Source: Actinokineospora globicatena (GTDB lineage Bacteria > Actinomycetota > Actinomycetes > Mycobacteriales > Pseudonocardiaceae). Taken from it: a stretch of DNA of 64,000 bases. The notes under the pieces are model-generated. The model had not been told where the DNA came from. It made no database searches and saw only the letters and a list, made by a program, of their open reading frames with translations. Below are positions 35,376-42,211 of the stretch, one piece after another; positions within the stretch are counted from its first letter, which is position 1; every line of letters starts with the position of its first letter. Location: NCBI RefSeq assembly GCF_024171945.1, contig NZ_JAMTCR010000002.1, positions 2,914,001 to 2,978,000 on the forward strand. Direction: 5' to 3'. Position numbers and translations under genes: made by a program.

Positions 35376-36308
35376 TCAGCGCGCGGTCACGGCCGCGAGG
35401 ATGCGGTCCACCGCGTCGGGTCCGGCCGACCACGGCTCGCCGTCGAACACCACCGACACCACGGCCGCCACGACGGCCTCGGGCACCTCGCCGTCGGCGA
35501 TCCCGCTGTCGATCGCCGCCACCGCCAGGGCCGCCCGCCAGAGCATCGGGTCGCTCTCCTGCTGCCGCAGGGCGAGGTCGACGGGGAGCTCGGCGCCGTT
35601 CTCGGAGGAGAAGCGCGGCAACGGGATCGCGAGCGGTCGCTTGCGGCCCAGGGGGCGCTCCACGTAGTCCGCGTACCACCCCGGCCGTCGGCGCATGGCC
35701 GAGAGCACGACCTCGGTCTCGCGGGCCACCACTCGCGGTGCCGTCGCGGCGTCGGCGCCGGTGGCCACCCGCCGCTCGGCCCACCGCGCGATCGGCCAGG
35801 TGTCCGGGCCCACCGCGGTGTCGGTGCCGACGAAGTCCAGGATGTCGACCGCCAGCGCCAGCAGCACCGGGTTCTCGCCGAGCGCGGTGGCCAGCCAACG
35901 CGGGACCCGGGGGCGTTGCAGGGCGCCGCGCTCGCTGCGCCTGCGGCGGTAGCCGTCGACGGTGGCGTGCGTGAGGCGGCCGCGGATCCAGCCCTCCAGC
36001 GAGGTGATGGGGACGCGGGCGTTGCGCAGCACGTCGGCCACGACGGCGTCCATGTCGTCGTGGAAGCGGTCCAGGCACTGGTCCTCGAGGCGGTGGACCG
36101 CGGTGGCGCACCGGTAGTGGCCGCGCTTGAGCTCCAGTGCCCTGGTGAGGTTCCAGAACACGACCGGCTGGGCGATCTCGAACACCGACGCCCGAAGCCG
36201 CCTGCGCTCGTCTCCCGCTGCCGCGCCCACCCGCTCGGCCAGCTCTCCCCGGCTCGCCAACAGCCGGATCTCGTCGGGCGAGGTGCGCAAGAAATCGTTG
36301 TCAGCCAT
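35376..36308 (-). CDS. Sigma-factor-like protein 1 (novel paralogous family)
   Basis: A 310-residue soluble protein (start MADNDFLRTSPDEIRLLASR). Residues 101-129 (SLEGWIRGRLTHATVDGYRR then RRSERGA) resemble sigma-70 region 2, where a similar helix carries NPxAWLxxxARNxxxDxxRR. No region 4 helix-turn-helix is evident. Residues 211-223 (WYADYVERPLGRK) are shared with the protein encoded at 51739-52785, so the two are paralogs. It is the first gene of the effector block, directly before the active CHAT gene. It may be an unusual RNA polymerase factor or a substrate that the CHAT protease cuts. Function is inferred. Confidence 0.6.
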   Translation of the reverse strand: MADNDFLRTSPDEIRLLASRGELAERVGAAAGDERRRLRASVFEIAQPVVFWNLTRALELKRGHYRCATAVHRLEDQCLDRFHDDMDAVVADVLRNARVPITSLEGWIRGRLTHATVDGYRRRRSERGALQRPRVPRWLATALGENPVLLALAVDILDFVGTDTAVGPDTWPIARWAERRVATGADAATAPRVVARETEVVLSAMRRRPGWYADYVERPLGRKRPLAIPLPRFSSENGAELPVDLALRQQESDPMLWRAALAVAAIDSGIADGEVPEAVVAAVVSVVFDGEPWSAGPDAVDRILAAVTAR

Positions 36309-36471
36309 GGGAAGGCTCCTCCTGGCGGGGATGCTTCGGTGATCTCGAAGCTAGGAGCCGTTCGCCGCGGACTCGATGGACCGACCGGCAATTGATGACA
36401 ACCAACCAGCCGGGCTGACCGCGCGCCGGGTGCCGCGCGGGTGGACTGGAGCGGCGGCCGGAGTGGACCGC
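36309..36471 (-). promoter_or_regulatory. Likely promoter/leader of the effector block
   Basis: This 163-base gap is the largest break in the minus-strand gene array, so a promoter for the downstream block is probable here. It contains a dyad GCTTCG-N7-CGAAGC at 36333-36351, 25-43 bases before the start codon, which could be an operator or a leader hairpin. A TTGTCA lies near 36400 on the minus strand, but no convincing -10 could be paired with it. Confidence 0.45.
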
Positions 36472-37128
36472 TCAGGGCCGCCACGTGGTGTCGGTGACGC
36501 GCAGCCCGAGGTCCTTCATCGACCGGCCGAGCTCGCGCAGCGCGCCCTGGCGGGGCGTCCCGATGATCCAGGGATCGCCGTCGCGCACCTCCACCTGCAG
36601 CGGTCCGCGTTCGGGGGCGTGGTCGACGAGATCGGCGTAGCGGCGCCTGCCCAGGTCGGTCCGGGGGACCATCCGCTGGTTCGCCGATCCCCGCCACACC
36701 AGCGCGGTCGGCTTGGTGACGTCGAACCGGCCGAAGACCACGACGTCGGCCAGGTCGACCGCGGCCAGCCTGGTCTCGTCCAGCTCGTCCTCGTCGTAGC
36801 CGGTGTAGACGAGGAAGTCGAGCTCGCGGTCGGCCCGTCGGCGGACCTCGTCGGCGGCAGTGAGCAGATCGGCCAGGCCCGCGGCCTGCTGCAGCGGTTC
36901 CCCGCCGCTCACCGTCAGCCCGTCGGCGCCGCGCGCGACTGCGGACCGCCACAGCTCGACGAGGTCGTCGACCGGTACCCCGGTGCCGCCACCGGCGCTC
37001 CAGGTGTCCCGCGACATGCACCCCTTGCAGGCCAGCGTGCAGCCCTGCACCCAGACACCGAACCGGGTGCCCGGTCCGAGGGCGCGCACCGGGTAGTGGG
37101 TCTGGCTGATCCGCAGCACCGCGCTCAT
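36472..37128 (-). CDS. 4Fe-4S radical-SAM activase-like protein (NrdG-like)
   Basis: A 218-residue protein with a single iron-sulfur cluster motif of the form CX3CX2C: Cys30, Cys34 and Cys37 in VQGCTLACKGCMSRDTW. The SAM-binding GGE motif is in LTVSGGEPLQQAAGLADLL. This short radical SAM architecture is that of glycyl-radical-enzyme activases and related 4Fe-4S single-cluster proteins. No glycyl radical enzyme is present in the window, so its target is probably another protein or small molecule of this system. Its start overlaps the end of the preceding gene by 4 bases, and it is the last gene of the upstream block. Confidence 0.85.
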   Translation of the reverse strand: MSAVLRISQTHYPVRALGPGTRFGVWVQGCTLACKGCMSRDTWSAGGGTGVPVDDLVELWRSAVARGADGLTVSGGEPLQQAAGLADLLTAADEVRRRADRELDFLVYTGYDEDELDETRLAAVDLADVVVFGRFDVTKPTALVWRGSANQRMVPRTDLGRRRYADLVDHAPERGPLQVEVRDGDPWIIGTPRQGALRELGRSMKDLGLRVTDTTWRP

Positions 37129-38336
37129 CCGGCCGCCGCCCGTCGCGGCAGGCCGAGCCGGTGCTCGACGGCCTCGGTGAACGTCGGGTCGCCCGTGGTG
37201 GCCGACAGGGCGTCGAAGTAGGCGTACTCCGCCGCCCGGTAGGCGGCCTCGATCGCCTCGATCAGCGTCTCCGGTTGGCGTCCGCCGGTGTCGGGGACCA
37301 CCACGTCGAAGTCGGCGAAGCCGGGGTCCAGGTGCAGGATGGTCGCCTGCAGCCGCGCGTCGAGCTCCTCGAACCGGCGCCTGCTCTCGGCGTAGGCCTC
37401 CTGGAACGGGTGCCTGCGGGCCAGGCCGATCATGAACGACACGGCGCCGCCGACCAGCAGCCCGGCCACGACCATCACCACCAGCGTCGTGCCGGTGATG
37501 TCCAGCGCCGCCAGCCGCACGTGGTCGACGCTGACCACGGCCGCGGCGACCAGGCCGAGGAAGACGGCCATGGTGGCCCAGGCGAGTCCGAGCACCACCG
37601 CCGCGGGGACGAGCGTGCGGTCGCTGCCGGTGGCCCGGCCCGAGCGCAGCATCAGCGCGGCGACGTGCGGGCCCACCACCATCAGCACCGCCGAGGAGAC
37701 GCCCAGCGCCCAGATCCCCGCCGGGGCCAGCGTGCCGCTGAGGAAGTGCTGGAACACCAGGTAGTGCACCGGGCTGAGCGCGGCGACCAGCCCGGTGAGG
37801 ATGAGCACCCGCCAGGGCAGGCCGAGGGCGGTGGTCTCGCCCTCCCACGCCGGATCGTCGTCCGGGATCTCCTGTGCCGCTTGGTCTTCCTCGGCCGAGG
37901 GGGGCCTGTCCAGGTCCGGTTCTCGCAGCCACGCCTCACGGCCGGCCAGCCTGCTCATCATCTGCCGCGCGGCCGTCATCCGCTCCCGTGCCTCTTCACG
38001 CTGCTCCCGCAGCGGCGCGGTCTGCTGCAACACCGCGAGGTGCAGGTCGCGCGCGGAGGCCACAGCGGCCCTCCCGCGCTCGCGCAACAGGTTCGCGTAG
38101 TCCTCGATGCCCGCCTCGGCATCGCGGGTCGCACTGGCGGCGTCGGTGAACGACCAGCCGTCGCGCACGTGCTTGCGGGCGTCGGCCTCCCCGCGCGCCC
38201 GCGCCTCGGCGATGAGCGCGACCGCCGGGGTGCGCGGCTGCTCGACGGGGTCGGGCCTGCGCGGCTCGGGCCGGGCGACCGACCCGCGGCGGCCGAACAC
38301 CCGCGCCCAGAACGAGTCCTGCGGGGGATGGGTCAC
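37125..38336 (-). CDS. Polytopic membrane protein with coiled-coil arms
   Basis: A 403-residue protein. Residues 1-175 are charged and helical with coiled-coil character (REQREEARERMTAARQMMSR). Four membrane segments follow (LPWRVLILTGLVAALSPVHY, GIWALGVSSAVLMVVGPHVA, VLGLAWATMAVFLGLVAAAV, LVVMVVAGLLVGGAVSFMIG), then a helical cytoplasmic tail. No enzymatic motif is seen. Its start at 38336 follows the FHA gene by 15 bases, and its stop overlaps the radical-SAM gene. It may be a membrane scaffold or sensor of the system. Confidence 0.75.
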   Translation of the reverse strand: MTHPPQDSFWARVFGRRGSVARPEPRRPDPVEQPRTPAVALIAEARARGEADARKHVRDGWSFTDAASATRDAEAGIEDYANLLRERGRAAVASARDLHLAVLQQTAPLREQREEARERMTAARQMMSRLAGREAWLREPDLDRPPSAEEDQAAQEIPDDDPAWEGETTALGLPWRVLILTGLVAALSPVHYLVFQHFLSGTLAPAGIWALGVSSAVLMVVGPHVAALMLRSGRATGSDRTLVPAAVVLGLAWATMAVFLGLVAAAVVSVDHVRLAALDITGTTLVVMVVAGLLVGGAVSFMIGLARRHPFQEAYAESRRRFEELDARLQATILHLDPGFADFDVVVPDTGGRQPETLIEAIEAAYRAAEYAYFDALSATTGDPTFTEAVEHRLGLPRRAAAG

Positions 38337-38351
38337 AGCGTGCGCTCCTGG

Positions 38352-38921
38352 CTAGTGCTCGAAGAGGGTGATGGTGCCCTTGGCGTCGCGGCCGAGCCGG
38401 ATCCGGTCACCCGAGGCCACCTGCCGCTCCAGTTCGACGGTGAGCTCGACGTCGTTGAGGAACGTGCCGTTCACCGCGCGCAGCGGCGTGACCCACGCCG
38501 TCCCGTCGCCGTCGACCCGGAGCACGGCGTGGGCGCGCGAGACGTTCGCGTGGGTGGCGAACACGCGCTCGTGCTCGCCGTGCCTGCCCAACTGGGTTTT
38601 CTGGCCCACCTCGAGCATGACCTCACCGCTGTCGAACACGACCAGCAGCGCGGGTGGGGTCAGCGACCGCCCGCACCCCAGGTTCGTGCACCGGGTGTTG
38701 CCCTCGGCGGCCCCGGTCCCGCAGTGCCAGCACACCGCCCTGCTCCACGACTGCCGTCGGCTGCTCTGCTCAGCCTCGGCCCTGCCGGGTGCCGGGGCGG
38801 GTTCCGGCGGCGGCACGGGCGGTAGGTCGACCGCCGTCACGAGAGGTGCCAGGTGCTGCGGGCACAGGGACATGCTGTCGTCGTAGACCTCCGACCGGTC
38901 CTTGGAGCAGACCCGGCTCAC
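38352..38921 (-). CDS. Zinc-ribbon / FHA domain protein
   Basis: A 189-residue phospho-threonine binding protein. I use the GTG at 38921, which overlaps the previous stop (GTGA) and keeps an N-terminal Cys pair (MSRVCSKDRS then MSLCPQHL). A second Cys cluster follows at AVCWHCGTGAAEGNTRC and LGCGRSL, so one or two zinc ribbons are likely. The C-terminal 95 residues are an FHA domain: KTQLGRHGEHERVF, ATHANVSRAHAVLRVDGDG and LRAVNGTFLND. The adjacent kinase carries repeated TEV-D motifs that could be its ligand after autophosphorylation. Starting at the ATG at 38873 would lose the first Cys. Confidence 0.85.
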   Translation of the reverse strand: MSRVCSKDRSEVYDDSMSLCPQHLAPLVTAVDLPPVPPPEPAPAPGRAEAEQSSRRQSWSRAVCWHCGTGAAEGNTRCTNLGCGRSLTPPALLVVFDSGEVMLEVGQKTQLGRHGEHERVFATHANVSRAHAVLRVDGDGTAWVTPLRAVNGTFLNDVELTVELERQVASGDRIRLGRDAKGTITLFEH

Positions 38922-40858
38922 CGCGGACCACCCTGGGTGACGCGCGTGGTCAGCGTCGGGCCCCGCTCGTCGTCGCCGGGGTGCACCGCGACGACCTCGA
39001 CCAGGTCGCCCTGGCCCGCGCCGCTGTCGAACAGCTCCCTGGCCAACGGGTTCACCAGGTTGCTCTCCAACAGGTTGCCGACCCCGCGACCGCCGTTCTC
39101 CAGGTCCGACGAGCACGTCCGGACCAGGTCCGCCCGGGCGGTGGGGGACAGCCGCAGCTCGATGCCCAGTTCGACGTAGACCTTGGTCACGACGTTGTCC
39201 AGCTGCAGCTCGCAGATCCGCGCTGCCACGTCGGGGCTGATGTAGTCGAAGACGACGATGTTGTCGCCGAAGCGGTTGAGCAGCTCCGGTCGCTTGAGCT
39301 CGGTGGTGAAGTGGCGGCGGATCTCGGTGCGGACGCTGCGCTCCAACTCCGGGTAGGGGGTGTTCGGCTCGACCAGCCTACGGGTGGTGCCGGTCTCCCG
39401 GTCGGTGCGCAGGATGCCGAGGTTGGAGGTGAACACCAGCACGCACTCGGAGAAGTAGGTGGTCACGCCCTGGCCGTCGGTGAGCCTGCCGTCCTCCAGG
39501 ATCTGCAGGAACTTGTCCAGCACCAACGGGTGCGCCTTCTCGATCTCGTCGAACAGCACCACCTGGAACGGCCGCCTGCGCACCGCCCCGGTCAGCTCGC
39601 CGCCCGCCTCGAACCCCACGTAGCCGGGCGGCGCGCCGATGAGCCGGTCGGCGGCCTGCTCGGCGGAGAACTCGCTCATGTCGAAGCGCAGGTAGGCCTG
39701 GGCGTCGCCGAAGAGCAGCTCGGCGACCTGCTTGGCCAGCTCCGTCTTGCCGACGCCGGTGGGGCCCGCGAAGAACAGCACGCCGCGCGGCCGGTGGCCC
39801 GAGGTGCTGGCCTGGGCGCCGGACAGGCCGAGCGCGGCGCGCTTGAGGATGTCCAGGGTCTTGCCGACCGCGCGCTCCTGGCCGAGCACCCGGCCGGCGA
39901 TGACCCGCTGGCCGGTGGTGATCTGCTCGCGGACGCTGCCGCGCCGCCAGAGGTTGTCGTCGATGCCGAGCTTGAAGATCCGGGTGGCGTCGGCGACCCG
40001 GTCCGCGCCCAGCCCCCGGTCGAGCGCGAGTTTGATGATCTTGAACAGCGAGTCCAGCGCCATGCCCTCGGTGAGCCCGGCGAGTTCCTGCGCCGGGGTG
40101 ATCCGACCCGGCCGGGGGTGTGCCGGGGGCAGCATCGGCACCAGCAACCCGGCCATGGTCGTGCGCTCGTCGAGCGTGGGCATCGGCACCGCCACCGTGC
40201 GGATCGCCTCGCCGCCCGCGGTGAACCAGACCGGCAGGTCCCGCTCGCCCTCCACCAGCCAGATCACCGGGTTGTGCAACGCGCGCGGCCGGTCGGGGTA
40301 CTCGTGCGCCTCGGCGGTGAGCGCGAGCTTCTGGAAGAACAGGAACTGGTCGCGCTCGGCCTGGTCGAGCTGGGTCGGCGAGCGCACCAGCCGCGACGCG
40401 TGGTCGACGACGAAGGCCAGCCGGGCCGCGGGGCGCTGCGCGCCGCAGGCTTGCGCACCGGCCGCCGGGCGCGCGTTGTCGGTCTCCGGCGGTGGCTGCT
40501 CGGCCGTCCCCACCACCTTGGTCAAGTGCGCGCGCAACCGCTCCGGGGAGGGGCGCCTGCCCAGCACGTTGGCGCCCAGCACCTGGTCGACGGCCCGGTG
40601 TCCCTCGGGGGTGGCCGGGTAGACGCCGAGGCCCGCCACGGTGTCGTAGGTGACCAGCGCGTCGAACCCCGCGGGACGCAGCACGTGCCACAGCAGCGGC
40701 ACCAGCTCCATGATCTGCGGTGCGCCGCCGTCCGACACCAGGAAGCGGTCCCGGGTGTTGCCGTGCAGCACGTACTGCGAGTGCACGGCCAGGGTGCCCG
40801 CGATCTCGCCCGCGAAGGCCGGGACGGTGTGCGGCCGCGTGCCGAGTTCGGTGCTCAT
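38918..40858 (-). CDS. Clp/ClpB-type AAA+ ATPase with novel N-terminal domain
   Basis: A 646-residue protein. The C-terminal half is a Clp/Hsp100 D2-type AAA+ module: Walker A GPTGVGKT at 365-372, the pore-loop GAPPGYVGFEAGGELTGAVR, Walker B VVLFDEIEKAHP at 433-444, sensor Asn479 in VFTSNLG and a ClpB D2-small-like C-terminus. Residues 1-320 lack a P-loop but contain conserved-looking stretches (VHSQYVLHGNTRDRFLV, FDALVTYDTVAGLGVYPA) that look like a degenerate ATPase domain. No ClpP gene is present. It probably remodels a complex of this system rather than feeding a protease. It overlaps genes on both sides by 4 bases. Confidence 0.87.
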   Translation of the reverse strand: MSTELGTRPHTVPAFAGEIAGTLAVHSQYVLHGNTRDRFLVSDGGAPQIMELVPLLWHVLRPAGFDALVTYDTVAGLGVYPATPEGHRAVDQVLGANVLGRRPSPERLRAHLTKVVGTAEQPPPETDNARPAAGAQACGAQRPAARLAFVVDHASRLVRSPTQLDQAERDQFLFFQKLALTAEAHEYPDRPRALHNPVIWLVEGERDLPVWFTAGGEAIRTVAVPMPTLDERTTMAGLLVPMLPPAHPRPGRITPAQELAGLTEGMALDSLFKIIKLALDRGLGADRVADATRIFKLGIDDNLWRRGSVREQITTGQRVIAGRVLGQERAVGKTLDILKRAALGLSGAQASTSGHRPRGVLFFAGPTGVGKTELAKQVAELLFGDAQAYLRFDMSEFSAEQAADRLIGAPPGYVGFEAGGELTGAVRRRPFQVVLFDEIEKAHPLVLDKFLQILEDGRLTDGQGVTTYFSECVLVFTSNLGILRTDRETGTTRRLVEPNTPYPELERSVRTEIRRHFTTELKRPELLNRFGDNIVVFDYISPDVAARICELQLDNVVTKVYVELGIELRLSPTARADLVRTCSSDLENGGRGVGNLLESNLVNPLARELFDSGAGQGDLVEVVAVHPGDDERGPTLTTRVTQGGPR

Positions 40859-42201
40859 CTGCTGTCCCTCTCGCGCAGGCGGGGCCGCTCGGTGTCGATG
40901 TCGTCCTTGGTGTCCGAAGTGGACGTGTGCCAGGACTCGGGTACCCGCCACGCGGTGCTCACCTGCTGCGGCGGCGACTCCTGCAGCCGCACCCGCACCC
41001 CGGCGGCCGCCGCCGCGTCCGCGACCGCCTGGATCCCCGCGTTGGCGATGGCGCAGCGCTCCTGGTCCACCAGCTCGTCGCTGTCGCCGCGCGGGGCGCG
41101 GGTGGACTCCAGGTGGTGCTCGATGATGTTGCCGTCGCGGACCCGGACCACTGTGGAGTGCTGGTCGCCCCAGTCGGCACGGGCCAGCCGCAGCCCGGTG
41201 TAGCCCTCGCCGTCGAAGGTGTCCAGCACCTCGTGGCCGCTCTCGTTGAGGCACTTGCGGACCAGTTCGCGCACGAAGGCGCGCCCCGCGACGTCCTCGG
41301 CCCACGCCGCCAGGTCGGTGCCCTCCGCCCGCAACCGCGGCGTCAGCTCCCGGGTGCCCGCGACGACCTCGCGCAGGGCATCGGCCGTGCCGCGCAGCCT
41401 GGCGGGCGGGTCGATGCCCGCGACCACCTCGGCGAGCGGACCGTCGTCGAGCGCCGCGACCCAGGTGGCGGCCAACCGGCGGCTCCGGACGCGGGGGTTG
41501 AGCGTGTCCACGACGGTGGTGCGCAGGTCGCTCAGGTACAGCGACGGCTCGTCGCGCCCGCTGATGGCGGCCGCCGCGGCCAGCACCTCGTCGCGCTCGC
41601 TCGCGGTGGCGTCCGGGTCGAGCAGGCTGATCACGTCGGTGATCGACGACGTCGCGACGGCGGCGGGTCGGGTGGCGTGGCGCCGCGCGGCGGCGTGGCG
41701 GTGCCGGTCGAGCTCGGCGGTCAGGTCGGCGTCCGCCAAGCCGGTCTTGCCGGAGACGGTGATCCGCAGCGGTGGCGCCGCCGCGTCCAGCTTCGCGCTC
41801 AGCCGGGCGATCTCCCGCTCCACTTCGGACACCCACTGGACCGCCCTGGCGGGGCTGATCTCAGCCGACAGCGCGAGCGGGCGCGGGACCTCCAGGGCCA
41901 CCCCGGCTCGCTCCGCGCGTTCGCGGACCAGGCGCAACCGGGCGTTGACGACGACGACGTCGGTGACCGCGCGCCTGCGCCACTGCTCGGCCTCCTCCGC
42001 CGCCTCGATGGCGGCGATGTCCGCCTCCAGCTGGGCGCCCGACTCGCCGATCGCCCGGACCGCGCTCTCGGCCGCGGCGTTGACCGCCCTGGCCACCAGC
42101 ACGGCCCCGGCCGTCACCGCGATCGCCCCCGCCGCCAAGACCGCCCCCGCGGCGACGACGGGAAGACCTACCGGCGCGACTACCACCGCTCCAGAACTCA
42201 T
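40855..42201 (-). CDS. Membrane-anchored coiled-coil protein, unrecognised
   Basis: A 448-residue protein (start MSSGAVVVAPVGLPVVAAGA, RBS GGAGG). A hydrophobic Ala/Val-rich N-terminus of about 40 residues can span the membrane once or twice. It is followed by long charged helices (AAIEAAEEAEQWRRRAVTDV, RAVQWVSEVEREIARLSAKL). The C-terminal 140 residues look like a folded alpha/beta domain (GYTGLRLARADWGDQHSTVV). No family is recognised. Its ATGA overlap with the AAA+ gene suggests the two proteins are made in equal amounts and may act together. Confidence 0.7.
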   Translation of the reverse strand: MSSGAVVVAPVGLPVVAAGAVLAAGAIAVTAGAVLVARAVNAAAESAVRAIGESGAQLEADIAAIEAAEEAEQWRRRAVTDVVVVNARLRLVRERAERAGVALEVPRPLALSAEISPARAVQWVSEVEREIARLSAKLDAAAPPLRITVSGKTGLADADLTAELDRHRHAAARRHATRPAAVATSSITDVISLLDPDATASERDEVLAAAAAISGRDEPSLYLSDLRTTVVDTLNPRVRSRRLAATWVAALDDGPLAEVVAGIDPPARLRGTADALREVVAGTRELTPRLRAEGTDLAAWAEDVAGRAFVRELVRKCLNESGHEVLDTFDGEGYTGLRLARADWGDQHSTVVRVRDGNIIEHHLESTRAPRGDSDELVDQERCAIANAGIQAVADAAAAAGVRVRLQESPPQQVSTAWRVPESWHTSTSDTKDDIDTERPRLRERDSR

Positions 42202-42211
42202 GACTACCTCC

